Source: Amoebophrya sp. A120
Lineage: Eukaryota > Sar > Dinophyceae > Syndiniales > Amoebophryaceae
Length of the DNA: 64,000 bases
Direction of reading: 5' to 3'
Assembly (NCBI GenBank): GCA_905178155.1
Contig: CAJINV010000001.1
Coordinates: 3,673,706 to 3,737,705 of the forward strand
This document shows positions 1 through 12,940 of the stretch, piece by piece. How positions within the stretch are numbered: the stretch's first letter is position 1; each line of letters opens with the position of its first letter. The translations under genes were made by a program, and so were the position numbers. The notes beneath the pieces were generated by a model. That model was not told the origin of the DNA, searched no databases, and saw only the letters and a program-made list of their open reading frames with translations.

Positions 1-797
1 GCCATCATTGTTAACTGTCTTCGAGTTCGATGCGAAAATTGAGCAAAACTTGCAGTGTATCAAAGTTCAAAATGAAATTTGGCCGGCTGAGTGGTTCTTC
101 AACTACATACGTGAATACACCAATTACTAAATGCGGGAACAATATTTACAGCAGCCGTAGCAGAACTAAAATGAATGTAAGGTGTCTACTACTTGTTTGC
201 GCCTAAGGAACCACGACTATCACCGCACCGCTTGTGAGTACTACAGCTTTCATGCCGTCTTGTCGTTTTGATTTGATGTCGAAGATGAAGTTTTTAGTCA
301 TTTTGCCAGCTATTCGAGGAACAGGTCATGTTCCAAGCAGAACTGTGCGTGCTCGTAATCGTCGCAAGTTCCACTTTGTTTGCCCGATCGGTCCTCGTGA
401 AAAACGACATTGGGAACAGTCCGAAGATGTCGGTCTTTTGTCTCCGTTGTCATTGTTGGTGCAGTCGTTATTGATAATCTCTATCATTACCATTAGAGGC
501 GGTATCGTCGTGATTAGTCTCAGTCGTCAAGCCCTAAGGCACACTCTGTCGTGATCGTGCAGATTTTCGCAAAAGTAAACTAAAAATTTGTGATGTTTAC
601 TGACCTTTACCAGCAATGAATGAGATTTGATTCGTGACATTTCATCAGCAGGCCGTGTATTTTTTTGAAGGTTGGGAATGAGGCCGCACACGTATTTCTG
701 TCAGGTCGAGGCGTTCCGAAATTGAAATATTTCAGTCCGAAAGTTACTAGTACACTTACATCTTTATCCTGGTCATCCTCACGACTGACTCAAAAGT
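1..797. other. Upstream intergenic region
   Basis: Moderately AT-rich sequence before the first gene. A short open frame at 234-554 begins at a non-ATG codon and has no recognisable features, so I treat it as chance. No promoter motif could be assigned; dinoflagellate-type promoters generally lack a clear TATA box. Confidence 0.5.
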
Positions 798-3700
798 ATG
801 GACACGACTAGTACACAGCCTCAAGGCGGGCCGTTTTTCTGGCTGCTTCTAAGCGGCGAAGCGGAGCAGTATGTGCGTGCGATGGGCGAGAGAGATGATA
901 GTACAACGAGCAACGAGGGAAGCGGCGCAGCAGAGTGGCGTCAGGACCCCGCGGACGGTCGTTTCTACACTCTCGCCGAGACCATTGCATTCTACCGAGA
1001 CCAACTGGCGGACCTGACGGAAGCGAATGAAGCAGCCATTCAGGAAGAAGACATCTTCGCTTACTATCAAGCGGAGATGCGTCCGTGGGAAGGCCCGGCG
1101 ACGCGGGCGGAGCTGGAACGAGACGTGAGAGCGCTTCTGCAGTTGCCGGAAGAGTTACAGGATTCGCTATTGACGAACCTGTGCAGTGTCGTGCCCGCGG
1201 GTGTCAAGCTGGCCGAAAAGTTGGAAGCGGCTTTGACCTCCGTTTCTGTCTCTAGCAGTCATGGCGTCCGGGAGCAGGCTTCTTCTTCGAAGGCATCTTC
1301 TTCGTTGCATGTTGCCCCGCTTTGCTCGTCGGAGGTGGACCAACCTTTTCTAGTTTTGGATGAAAACGTGGTAAACGCTACGTTTCTTCCGGCTGAAGGC
1401 CACTTGACGGTCCGGGAATTAGCTTTGGAAGCCAGCAGTCTGGTACAACCGACGAGCGTGCCTTTGCTTACTGCAAATCAAGCCCGGGGGACCACAAGCT
1501 CACCGGTCGTGCGCAAGATCGAAGATGGGGTCGTGAGCGGGACGGGGCAGGATAGTAACCTGGAGGCCATGGTTAATATTTCCTCTAGAACACCGATTCT
1601 GGCCTATTACCCAGAAAACAGAGCTGCATCGGCAAGCGGAAGCAAGCAAGGTGATGTTAAGCAGAGCATTGCCTTCAACCTGGCGGATGCGGAGGTGGAA
1701 CGCGAGGCGGTTTCAGGGAAAATCGCAGCGGCGGACTTGGCGGACGCCAGTCTCACCGCGACGCGCGCGTTAGCTTCTGGCGTCGCGTCGCAGCTGCAGC
1801 CAAGCGAGGATGATCCCGGAGTGCAGACCGCGATGCTGCGGCGCAACACGGCGCGGGGCGCAGCAAGCGTTGTGATGTTCGGGGGCGCGCAGCGAGTGAA
1901 AAGCTCGCGAGCATCGTCGTCGGAAGACGGAACCTCGGTATTGTACTTACAATAAATACGAATTGTTCATCAAAGTAGCTGATCTTGAGGTTGAGTCTAT
2001 TTCTACTTCTGTACCTAGATCCCTTCTGATGTTGTACCCACGTTAAAAATCTTTCAGGACCTCCACCTCGACTTTGCACCGAAGCAAGCGAAGAGAGGCA
2101 AGGTTTCGCAGATCCAGCAGGCTGCGTTCTTGGCGCAACAGCAGAAAAGGCCGAGCTGGGAGCACCCCAACCGGCGCGACGGCGCGCTGAAATCTCTGGA
2201 CGAAAAGTCCTCGCGCCCCTCCGCGACGGCACGTATGATGCAGATCGGGGGTTTGCGGTCGCTGACCCGAACCCAGAGTGCCGCGGTGAGTGCGAGCGTG
2301 ACACAAGGACGCAACTCGGCCGCGCAGCGGAGGTCCAGTCGCAGTTCGCTCATGGTCGGGAAAAACATCGGGGCGCTCGAGGAGACACCCGCGCCGGCAA
2401 GTATGCCGGAAGTGAACAGGGAGTTTTCCCTGGAATCGCAACTCGACCGCTTGCAGAACGTGTTTGGGCGGGCGTTACAGGACGTAAACCACGTCCAGTT
2501 CCCCACGCTCGACGAGGATGAGCACCGGGAACACATCTATGAATTGCAAAAGTATCCCGTGCTCGTATAAATGCATTACAAATAATTTCATCAGCGTGAG
2601 AAATAAAGTTTGTAATGCAGATTTACCTTAAGGAACAGATTTGTAATGCATGACTGCAATTACTACGAAACGAGTGCGATACTTTTGCAGTTCACAACAT
2701 CCAATTGGAGGCGATTCTCCCGCCGGATTTCCTCGAGAAGCAAGAAGCGCTCGGGGAGAAAGCGTTGCATCTGACGAAGCGCTATCAAATGCAAAAGTGT
2801 CTGGGTCTGGAAATTTGTGATGCTGGGTGGCGTATCATGAGGCGGCCACAAGAGCTGGCCCAGCATGACAAGTTTTTGAGCTTCTAGTGGTTGCCTATTC
2901 TGCATGACAAACTGCGTTTCTGAATGACGGAAAAATGGGGCTCTTGGGTAACGTGCATGGCAGATTTAAGAGTCATGCCAGACAAGCATGACAAACATAC
3001 ATTCTTCCAGACCCAGACATACTTATTTGCATTTGATAAGCGCGTCGCCCACCGCATGTACCGGTTGGAGCTGGTCACGCGCAATTTCGAGCCGGACGCG
3101 AAGGACGTCACGCTGCTTCGTGAGGCGTTTCAGACCGCGATTGAGTTTGCGAACCAGAACCCGAAGCCGAATGTCCGGGTGCTGAAGGCGAACGTGTGTC
3201 GCGACGTGTGCGAAATGGTGATCCTCTTACTCCTGGAGTGCTTCTACAAGCAGAGGCCGCTCGAATATTTACTGGAGTACGAAAAGGAAGCAATGGCGAG
3301 AGGGCTGTACGATGATGATAACGGAACAGCAGCAAAAACCGCGGCTGCTACGTCCAAGGCTGGTGTTCTTGACGGAAAGAACGATAAAGAGCAAAAAAAG
3401 ATAAAGACCCGCCGCGGTTCCGTTACGGAAGATTTTGTCTCGCTGGACTTCAACAAGGTCCTCGGCCACATCCACAAGTCCGACCAGATCACGGCGGCCC
3501 ACCTCGACGAGGAGGAAAAACGCGCGAAGGAGCAGGCGTCGCTGTTGAAAATCGAGGTGGTCTCCGGCTCCGCGAAGAAGGACGCGACGCAGGCGGTGAA
3601 CCGGCTGTCTCCCTCCGCCTTCGGGCACAACATCGACGCCGTGGAGTGGGACCTGGCGGGCAGCGTGCGCGACGCCCCGCGGAGAAACGCCGCCGCGCTG

Positions 3701-6700
3701 ACCAAGCACATGAAAGCGGAGATGGGCTGCATGCTCTCCTTTTTGCGCGAGTACCGGTCCAACATCTTTTCCATGCTGCGGCGGCTGATGCGCAGCGCGA
3801 TTCTGGAGCACATGACGGAGGCGGTGGGCCAGGAGAACGCGGAGTTCGGGTTAAGGCAAATCACGGAGCGCCTGTTGTCTCTGGAGCAAACGACGATCGA
3901 GCAGCTCGGCGTGCCGAAATTCCACCACCGCCCGGCGGTCGTGCGGGATTTCTCGCAGTGCTACACCAAGCGAATGGGCCGCGGGCACGAGATCCAAACC
4001 GCTTTGTCGGATTTGTTCGGCAGTAGTTACACACTGGATCTCCACGCATTTGACGTGTTGCACCGGGCAACATCAACAAACAACACGACCGCGTCGGATG
4101 ATGTCGAGCAGCAGAGAAACAGCAGAAGCTCTTACGTCGACGAACAAGACGTCGCTACCTGGACGCGGGACCCGCACTACGATTGCCATGTGGACAAAGA
4201 GGGCGCGGACCCGTGGGACCTGGACGCGAGTGTGGCGTACCTAGTCGACCGCTGTGGCGACGACTGGCCGCAGATTTACGAGTACTTGAAAACCTTAACG
4301 AAGCGGGTCGGCGAGTTCGCCGCCCTGCACACCATATGAAATGCAAAAGCATCGTACTAGTATATAAATCGCATGACAAATCTCGTCAGCATAAGAAATA
4401 GAATTTGTAATGCGGGTTTGCCTTAAGAAAATGATTTGTAATGCATGAATGCGATTAGTACGACTACGATACTTTTGCACAGGATACACCAGCGGCGTGG
4501 TCCGGCAGACGTTGAAACCGCCGCGGGTGATATCCAAGAAAAAAACTGTGTAAGTGTAACTCTGTAATGCAGAACATGCAACAGAGTTACACGTGTAATG
4601 CCAGACAGCCATGAAGTCCTCTCTTCCTGTGTGTTTTCCCTTACAATCCACGCATGACAGCTTTTCTTTGATGTCATGTAGAGCAAATTTGTAATGCTGT
4701 CAACCAAAGAAAGTTACACTAACACAGTTTTTTTCTTGGATATGTGAGCTCCTGGTTCTCCCTGGAAGTGACCCCGTGCGGCTTGCGTTTCGATGCGAAG
4801 CGGGCGGACGAACTGAAGAGCTTCCTGGCGGACTTGATGCACCGCTGCATGGACCACTTCCAGATCCGCAAGCGGACGGCGGTATGCATTGCAAATATGT
4901 CTGGGTCTGGAACAGTGGAACCAACTTGTGATGCGTGTCTTGCATTCCTGGAAAATCTGTGTTGCATGAGCAGCAAAAGTAGAGGAGCTTCCTTTGTCAT
5001 GCAAAAACGCAATTTGTGATGCGTGCTAGGCATCAGCAGGCGTCTCAGAAACTTGTCATGCTTGGCTGCCATTGCAAGCGCCTCAACCATGCTCAATTCA
5101 GCATCACAGGTTTCCAGACCCAGACATATATATTTGCAGTGCATAGGCGGCCAACCGATTTTACCTGGCGCACCTGCTCGCGGAGTATCACACGTTCCAG
5201 GAGGTGCTCGGGAACGATCTGGACCGGCACACGGATTTTCTGATCGCTATGTCCGAGTACGGGTACGCCCGGCGGCTGCAAGTCAAACCCGCGGACATGG
5301 AGCAGGACGTGCAGTTGCTTCGGACGCACGTACGCAAGAAAAAAACTGTGTAAGTGTAAGTTTGTGTTGCAGAACATGCAACAGAGTTACACCTGTCATG
5401 CCAGACAGCCACGAAGTCCTCTTTTCAACTGTGTTTTCCCTTACAAGCCACGCAGGACAGGTTCTCTCTTTCAATTTGTGATGCTGTTTCCCAAAGAAAG
5501 TCACACTTACACACTTTTTTTCCTGGATAGCACGCCAAGCAGGTCCAGTACTGCATGCCGCACTGGAACGTGCGGTGCTGGGCGCGGGGGCGGGCGCGCG
5601 GCAGTATCGTGGTGGTGATCAAATCGAGGGAGGGGGCTTTGCTGTCGAAAGGAGATGGCAGCAAGGCTAGCAGCAGTGAAAAAGACAACGGGAACAACGA
5701 TGTTGATAAGGCGGATGAGCTCGAAGACTTCCACGACATGCTGGAAATGCACGAGGAGACGACGAAACTGCGGAAATCTCTGAAGTCCATGGGGGAGCAG
5801 TTTGAACTTCCGGATGAGGTCGGCATGTTGGACTCCGACCTAGAGGACGTGGACGACGCTCCCGTCGGTGTCGTCTCGTTGTGCGCCCCCCCGCCCTGGC
5901 CGTTGGCGGCGATGGGCCGCGAGGAGCAGGAGGCGGAGCCGGTGATCACGCTGGCGAGGTACGAATCCTGGCTTGACACGGTGGGAATTCGCTCCAACCG
6001 CGACAAAATGCCGAGCTTTTTGCGGCACGTGGAGACCGGGACGGCGGACGTGGAAACGTTTTCGACGGGAGTCTTCAACACCAAACAGCAATTATTCGTC
6101 TATTTGATTCTGCTACTGCAGCAAATCGAGGTCCAGCAGCGCCACTGCCCTGCCTTCGTGAACCAGTGGCAGCGGACGTTTTTGCAGGATCTGTTCCCCC
6201 TCGCGATGGCGGACGAAAGTGTGTCATCTCCGGATTTGCGGAACGAGATGCTGCCGTACCTGATGAACCAGGTGTTTGCCATCACGCCGGAGATGCGACA
6301 GACGCTGCTGGACACGGCGAACGAGACCTTGAAGAAACTGGATTTGCTCCTCGACGCGACCGGCTTCCCTTTGGTGGTCGACGACGAGGAGCTGAACGCG
6401 GACGCCGAGGACGCCGCCGGCGCAACCGAGTCGCAAGAGGAGGCCGAAGCTGCGCACTTTGAGGAAGAGGAAAAGCGAAAAATGCTCCTGCGCGGACGCA
6501 TGGCGGCCCCGTACGAGTGGTCCAATCCGTTTACGTCTCGGAATACCGCGCAAACCGCCGCGAAGCAACCGGCCTTCACCGTGGCGAAGGCAGCTTCGAA
6601 GCCGGTCATGAACCAAAATCCGCTTGCCGATGGTGCAACTCCCGCAGCTGCGTCCGCGGAGGGGGAGAAGCCGCAACTGCCTAGCAGCCTGAACCAGCAC

Positions 6701-9700
6701 CGGGGTCGCAGTGACTACAAGCCGAAGGACGTGCAGGCGCAGATTCGTGGCGGCTGGAGCTATACCCGGCAGGCGCATTTCCTGTCACATTTTACGCGGA
6801 TCCGGCAGAACTTGCAGCAAGTGGTTGTCGATGTAGTAGGGACCAGCGATCCCGTGAACTACTTCGCAGCGTTTCTCGTGCTGTGCTCCTTGCTGCAAAA
6901 CCGCGCGGGTACGGTGGAACGCAAGCGCCGCACGCAGGTCCTGGTCCTGTTGAAGTTCCTGCTCGCGCGCTTGAACTTCCCCGTGGCGCTGTTCGGGGAT
7001 TCCACCCAGGAAAGCGACGAGGACGGGGATGGGGCCGTCAGTTCCGAAGTGGACGCGCGCAGGGTGTGCTTTTTGGATTTGACGGTTGAGTCCGGCGCAT
7101 CGCAGGAGGAGTTCGCGGCGCGCAGAAGAAATGCCGCCGTGGAGGTTCTCCGGGACACGTGGGACCAAATTCTGCACTTGCGGCTCGGCCGCGAAGACCG
7201 GTGGCGCACGGAGATCATGATGCAGGCGTGGTTGATGAAAATTGATTTGCTGCAAATCGAAAACGTGCTGAGCACCCAGACGTCCTCGCAGTTCTCTGAC
7301 GTTCTGACCTCCTCGCTGCTGATGACCGAGGAGCAAATTCGTGCGCGACTGATTACCGAGGGCGCCGGGCGGATCGCGCTGGATTTGGCCAAGGCGAAAT
7401 CCCTGCTGATGGACGGCGGCGCGGCCACCATGGTGTTGGAAACGAGTCCGGACCAAGATTTAGTCCACACGGAAGATGGAACCATTACGTTAGACCCGCG
7501 CTTCATCCCAAATCCGAAAGATGCGGAGACCGCCCTGGGCAAGGAACTTTTCATGCGGTCCCAGTGCGGGCGGCTGAATGCCGGGGGTATGATCCTCGGC
7601 GAGTGCCTGCAGCGGCACACGATGGTGCACAACTTGTTGAGGTCCGGTAATCACGACTGCCAGAGTGTTTTCGAATGCTACCTGCTCTACTGCATGGGCT
7701 TGGAGGGCGCGCTGACAATCAATACTTCGGCGATGGGAGGTATAAAGGATACAGAAGCTCTTCTTGTGCGCTGCGACAATGTCGATTTTCTTATTTCATC
7801 CTTTGAAGATGAAGCTTGGGTAGCTACTGCTATCGATCATAGTTCCTTACTAAAGTTGTAGAAGGGAGTGAAGACGCAACTCTCGTACCATAGAGATAAA
7901 TTTCGCAAAATTTTTCTCCTCAGGCCGACCTCCTCCGTCACTCAGTCGCGTTCTCTCCCTGAAGCGTGAGATGCACCTGCTGTTGATGGAGCTTTGTCAC
8001 GTGTTGCGGGCCGTCCACGGGGAACGGCCGATTGCGCCCTGGCGAAAGAGGTGCGAGCTTGTTCTCGGGTTCAAACCCTTGAACAGCAGCGACATGCAGC
8101 AATTGGAACTTTTCATGCAGCCCCTGCACGACACGGGCGATGAAAGCGCGGCGAAGAAAATTCTTCTCAACCTGGTCGGCATCGGTCGGGGAAACAAAGT
8201 AAACGCGGACCGACAGGACTTGGACATTCTCTCTCGCGCGAAGATCGTTTCCGAGGCAGTTTCGCATGCGCTACATTTAGTGCAGCCAGTTAACTGGAAC
8301 AATGAGCGGGAAGAGTACGGTGCTTTGTCCGTGGCGCAGCTGTGCAGCGTGACCTGCGAGGTCTTTCAGGTACTGATGGACAGCATGAATCAGGAGCCGT
8401 CAACGAACAGTAACTTTGTCCAGAAGGATCACTTAGACCAACAAGCAAATCCTGCTGCTGGAGGTGGTGCTCTTACATCATCGCCAACATCCTCGGCCGG
8501 CGGGGCCACGGCTATCAGTGCCGCGACGACGGCGAAGGAAGAGGCGAACCCGACGGAGGCGCAGCTTTTGAAACTGGACGGGGTGTTGATGCGGACCCCG
8601 GCGATCGTCGAGCTGTTCACGCGGCTCCGCGACGCGTGCCTGATGCAGCTGCACGAGCGGCTGCACTGGGTCACGAAGACGGAGGCGAAGAAGGGCGCGG
8701 ACCCGGAGGCCGACGACGTGCAGCGGGTGGCGATGACGGCGCTGGAGATTACGGACGATTTCTCCTACATAACTTCCGCACCGGAGGACTTTGCGTCGAA
8801 GAAACTGCAGCAACTGCTCGACTGGCACAAGCAGTTCTACCAGGAGGGCAACCCCTCTTCCGACTCAGAGCGGGACAGCCGGGGAAGTAGTAGTGCCTCC
8901 TCGTCCTCCTCCGCGGACCACTTCACCTCTGACGTTGTGATGGACCGATTGCAGGAGAAAGCGAATGAGGCCTGGAACAATTTACCTGCAATGGAGCGGT
9001 TGAAGGTTTTGCGCGCAAACAGTTCTTCGAAAGATTCTGAACTCCCCGGCGTGGAGGCGGTTGTCAGCTTTGTCCTGGACACCTGCAAGATTTGCCCCAA
9101 CAGCGGCTGCATGCTGTTACTCGCGTGCTGCTCCGCGGTGAAAGATCAACTGGAACGCAATTTGTGGAACAAAACCACTTTCGCTTTACCGGAAACCCTC
9201 GAGTGGCTGCCCAATCTGGGCGAAGACCTCTCGTACTACGAGGCCATGCTGCCCGCGAACGCAGCCGAGATGTCCATGGACGAAAGGCAGAATGCAATTG
9301 CAGCGACGATGGCGAGAGTAGGCAATAGAGATGCGGCAGAACCGGAGGATCTTTTGGGCGACCGCGGGGTTTTTGTGCCCGGCGGGGAAAATAAGCAAAA
9401 AGCACAAGGAATAACCGGAGGTTTTGCCAACAATAAATTCGTGACGAACAAAGAAGACCTGTACGCGGCCGAAACCCTGCAGGAGGTCCAATCCGACGAA
9501 GTTTTGAAGTATTGGAAGACGCGACAGCAGGTCTTGCAGAACGCCCACGCGTTCTTCGAGATTGTGGTGAACCTGATTTGCGAAAAGTTCTCCCCTATCA
9601 ACTGTAAAAGTGTCTGGGTCTGAAAACTTGTGATGCTAAAATGTGCATGATGAAAACACTTCCGAATGCAGTCCGGCATGACAACTTCCCAAAACGCTTT

Positions 9701-12700
9701 CTCATAGGCAATCCGCATGAGAAACTGCGTTTTTGAATGACAAAAGAGGCTGCGACTTTTGTTGGTTACGCAATACAGATTTTCTAGGTATGGAAAGTTA
9801 GCATTACAAGTTCCAACCTTCCAGACCCAGACATTTTTACAATCCATATCCCCCGTCCCCCGCCACCAGGAACTCTTCTCCGCCTGTTTCCGCGGGAACC
9901 AGCTCGCTCGGGAGGATCTGCTGCGGCTGTGTCGGGCCGTCATCGAGCCGGAAAAGCACGCCGTGGACGATAAGTGGTTTCTGGAATTGTCCCGGTTGGC
10001 GTACGTCGCGTTTCACAACCACAAACGGGCTGATGACGCGTATCTGCTCGAGGACTTGAACCTCGGCCTGCTGGCGTCCGAAGTGGACCGCGTGGCGCAC
10101 AAGCTGGAGCTCCCGCAGATGGTCGATCGGCATCTGAAGGCGAGGTTGCTGGCGTTCGCGACGGTCGCGCTGGGAGCCGCAAGGCCGGAGTTTTCGCCCG
10201 AGTTCTCAAAGGTCATCGGGGCTCCGATCGCGAGGTACAAACCGCCAGAATGGAAGGGAGGTATTGTTTTGCTCTGGTCGTTTTCGTTTTCCTAAAGGTA
10301 TCTATGCGTATGTAAAGTCAGAAACCAAACCGAGGTGCCAATGTTGTAAGTACAGAATTGCTCCAGCTCCTTCTCGCACACGCACTCGCACCGTCTCTCC
10401 GTACGCTTTCTTCGTTCGTCTTTTCTTTCGTAGAAAGTTCCACCTGCGTTTCACTGAATTCGTATCGCTCGGTCTCTTTTTCCTCGTACACAAATGCGCG
10501 TCGTTCGTACGAATTAGCCTGCGTTCCAAAAGCACGTGGTACTCGTTCTTGGATAGTAAGGTTTTCGAGGATAATCAGAACATTTGCTATTAACTTCGTG
10601 TCGTTTATTTCGTTTACCAGTTGGTTCAATCTCACTCTCAGCAGGCGTGTGTTATCCCCTCTTGCAGCTCAACAATAGGTTTATGTCCGACCCCCTTTGA
10701 CACTAGAAAAACAAAAATCATAAACAAATAAAAGTTTCCGGCTGCGTGGTTGTCCGAGCGATTGAGACCCTGTTGACCCTGGACGTGCACCTGTTTACCT
10801 CGTTGATATTGAGGGGAAAAATCCCCCCTCCCCATATTGAAAAGGTATGTTTCCAAAAATTTGCGTTGCGGATTTGAGGTCACAAATCATGTCTGTCTTG
10901 CAAGAAGACAAGGACAGAAGCTTCCGCCCCATTATCGAAGCGGTTTGTCATGCTGTCGGGCCTAAAGGGGGGCGCTTGCCGTGCTGAACTACTAGACCCA
11001 TACGCCCCTACCTAGCCTGGGGATCTGGCCGCAGTGCCTCTCTGCAATACAAAGCTGATTTGTGGCCACAAATCAGCATCACAAATTTCCTTTTTGATAT
11101 GGGGAGGGGGGATTTTTCCTTTTCATAGTTGAAGCACGAAAACCTGACCCACGCCATCCAGCAGCTGGAGAGCAGTCGAGCCCGATCTGCAAAGGAGCAG
11201 CAGCAGTTTCTGTCTTCCTTGTTGCACCACCCAACACAAACCCTGTTCTACTACCCAGACAAGACGAGCAGCAGCTCCAATAGTTGTACAGCTTTGAAGA
11301 AAAATCATCAAGTGAAGCAGCGGTGGGTCCGGGCCTTGGCGAAAGTTTCCGCATTGCGGGCTGCGGGTATTGAGTTTTCCGAGGTGACGGAGGAGGTGCT
11401 GGATTGGTTGTCCGGACTGGATGCGATCGGTGCTGAGGAACAAGTTTTAGACAACTCCTCGGATCTTCAGGAGGAGCAACCAGTTTTTCAGCCACGGAGT
11501 ACTATGCTCTTTTTCCCGGAACAAGATACAACCACCGAAGCAGATACCACCTCCAAGGCAGCTGTCGAGCAGCCCCGTAGCGAATCGCCAGAACCCACCC
11601 CCGATCCGGCCACCGGGCCTAGCGACATCGGTTCCTTGCGGTCCTACGCTCGGAAAAGTCTGCGCCACAGCGCCACGGTTCAGCTGCAACTAGAGCAGGC
11701 GGAAAGCGCGCCAGCGGTCAATCCAGTTTCTGTTGGGGCAGGGATTGTCCCGGGATTGGCGCTCGAGGAGAACCTCCCCCCGAAACCGACTGTTGACTAC
11801 AAGGAGGATACGGGCTCTCTAGTCGCGCCTCCTGTCGCCGCAAGAACACCGAGCAATAGCAATACTGCGGTTGTCGCTGCGGAAATCAGTAAGACCACCA
11901 CTGTATCTGCTTCCAAAGCCGCTCCATTCGCTCCTGCTGCCCGTGTGGTGGAAAATTCGCCGCTGATGGCATCCGCGGAAGCTGCGTCCATAATTCCGGC
12001 GCCGGCCAAGCGCAAGTCCGCCCTAGTTGCCAAGAAGAACCGTGCGCAGGAACTGTCCTCGCAGATCTCGCAAATGAAAACGACCAACGGAGTAAATAGT
12101 AACGCGGCTTCTGCAGCCAGTTTTGCGAAGCAAGACGCGACAACCATTATGGCTCCCGAGGACCGGAGCGCGGCTCTGATGCAGCAGCGATTGCGTGATG
12201 CAGAGCTTGCCGCCGGGCAATTGGAGAACAAAAACGCTACGGTCGAGCAGAACCTGACGAACCTCCTGGGGTACCACCACCAGTCGTTTCTCCGGGAAGT
12301 GGTTTTCCCCAACGTGGCGACGCAAAGGAAGCTGGAGAAGGTGCTGGAAGATCGGAAATCCACGAGAAGCCAGTTTGACGAGTACGACTTTGACGACGCC
12401 GCGGCGTTCGACCGCGCAAACAAGATTCTGAACGACGACAACCAACTCTCTTTGCTCTTGCTCCGGGGAAAAGAACTGCAAGCCCGTGCGGACCGCGAGC
12501 GTTTACACGCGGAGTCGACCGGGGAAAGGCTGAGACTTCTCCGCGGAATGCTGGATGAGTACGAGATGTCCAACCACGTCGACGCGGACGCGTTGAGAGA
12601 TCGGGTGCTGGGCGGCATGCAGAGGCTGAAAGAGGATCTGGAGCTCGAATACGACAGAAACGGGCGTATGGCGACGGGCAGGATGCACGAGATGATGAAG

Positions 12701-12940
12701 AAAGCGCTGCAATCCGCCGCGATCCATGTTGCGGTCATCGAAGGCAGGCAGTATCAAGAAAAGGAGATCGAGAAGCAGGATGCGGCGAAGGGGGAGAGAC
12801 TGAAGAGTCTCGCGACGCAGGCAAGGGAGGCGCAGATGAAGTTCTTGACGTCGACAGACAACATCTGGGGACGACTGTCGAACAAGGACGCAAATCGTGC
12901 TGCAGTTTTGCAGAAAGCACGAGCTTTTGAAAAGAAATAG
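798..12940 (+). CDS. Very large hypothetical protein, 12 exons (about 3169 aa)
   Basis: I do not recognise the family. Proposed exons: 798-1937, 2058-2537, 2702-2782, 3044-4334, 4492-4530, 4748-4882, 5151-5330, 5535-7739, 7924-9595, 9854-10260, 10735-10806 and 11133-12940. They sum to 9510 nt, an exact multiple of three ending in TAG. Introns 1938-2057, 7740-7923 and 10261-10734 are GT-AG with matching phases. The other eight are introner elements removed with one copy of their 5-bp repeat. The N-terminus (residues about 47-69) has a W..DPADGRFYTLAE..AFY segment resembling a short motif I associate with dinoflagellate proteins. The middle is mostly helical, with acidic linkers (around residues 1145-1190 and 1400-1440). 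The last 200 residues are charged, coiled-coil-like helix. No signal peptide or convincing membrane span was seen. Start: first ATG of the open frame. The final exon could only be tied in through the 10735-10806 exon, which fits in phase. Function unknown. Confidence 0.8.
2538..2696. mobile_element. Introner element 1 (family II, GCAAAAGTATC type)
   Basis: Inverted ends TATGAATTGCAAAAGTATC and GATACTTTTGCAGTTCACA. Flanked by the exact 5-bp direct repeat ACATC (2533-2537 and 2697-2701). Removing the element plus one repeat joins codons for EHI and QLEAI in frame. Short family, about 160 bp. Confidence 0.85.
2783..3038. mobile_element. Introner element 2 (family I, GTCTGGGTCTGG type)
   Basis: Ends TATCAAATGCAAAAG and TTATTTGCATTTGATA, with inner arms GTCTGGGTCTGG and CCAGACCCAGAC. 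Exact flanking repeat AGCGC (2778-2782 and 3039-3043). Removing 261 bp joins HLTKR to VAHRM. No register within the 5-bp repeat gives GT-AG or GC-AG. The interior is very similar to element 12, about 26 kb away in another gene. Confidence 0.9.
4335..4486. mobile_element. Introner element 3 (family II)
   Basis: Ends TATGAAATGCAAAAGCATCG and CGATACTTTTGCACAGGATA. Exact flanking repeat CACCA (4330-4334 and 4487-4491). Splicing joins ALHT to SGVV in frame. GT-AG is impossible in any register. Confidence 0.87.
4531..4742. mobile_element. Introner element 4 (family III, AAGAAAAAAACTGTG type)
   Basis: Ends TATCCAAGAAAAAAACTGTG and ACACAGTTTTTTTCTTGGATA. Flanking repeat GGTGA / TGTGA (one mismatch). 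Removal joins PPRV to SSWFSL. The left arm also holds GTAAGT and the right arm ACACAG; splicing there instead would keep 39 nt and also stay in frame. Confidence 0.87.
4883..5145. mobile_element. Introner element 5 (family I)
   Basis: Ends TATGCATTGCAAATATG and TATATTTGCAGTGCATA with the GTCTGGGTCTGG arms. Exact flanking repeat GGCGG (4878-4882 and 5146-5150). Splicing joins RKRTA to ANRFYL in frame. Excising only between the TA dinucleotides would create an in-frame TAG, so the 5-bp model is preferred. Confidence 0.88.
5331..5529. mobile_element. Introner element 6 (family III)
   Basis: Ends TACGCAAGAAAAAAACTGTG and CACACTTTTTTTCCTGGATA. Exact flanking repeat GCACG (5326-5330 and 5530-5534). 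Splicing joins LLRTH to AKQVQ. Unlike element 4, the right arm lacks the internal AG, and read-through of that arm would hit TAG. Confidence 0.87.
9596..9848. mobile_element. Introner element 7 (family I)
   Basis: Ends TATCAACTGTAAAAGTG and CATTTTTACAATCCATA with the GTCTGGGTCTG arms. Exact flanking repeat TCCCC (9591-9595 and 9849-9853). Splicing joins EKFSP to VPRHQ in frame. Confidence 0.88.
10807..11127. mobile_element. Introner element 8 (family VII, G/C-run inverted repeats)
   Basis: A distinct family. Left end TATTGAGGGGAAAAATCCCC, then CCTCCCCATAT. Right end ATATGGGGAGGGGGGATTTT, then TCCTTTTCATA. Exact flanking repeat GTTGA (10802-10806 and 11128-11132). Removal joins LFTSL to KHENL in frame. 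The interior contains GCATCACAAAT, the motif shared with the other families. Confidence 0.82.

Noticed and set aside
234-554. 106-aa frame upstream of the first gene
   Set aside because: Non-ATG start, no domain, no splice context.
2783-5529. TA dinucleotide at both ends of each introner, suggesting a Tc1/mariner-type TA duplication
   Set aside because: Excision leaving one TA breaks the frame or gives stops, and leaving both gives in-frame TAG/TAA at elements 5, 6 and 14. The 5-bp duplication outside TAT..ATA explains all sites.
8060-8085. tRNA T-loop-like GGGTTCAAACCC
   Set aside because: It lies within a conserved coding frame, and no acceptor stem or anticodon arm surrounds it.
10358-10678. 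106-aa frame inside the large gene
   Set aside because: Falls within the GT-AG intron 10261-10734 that is needed to keep the phase of the flanking exons.
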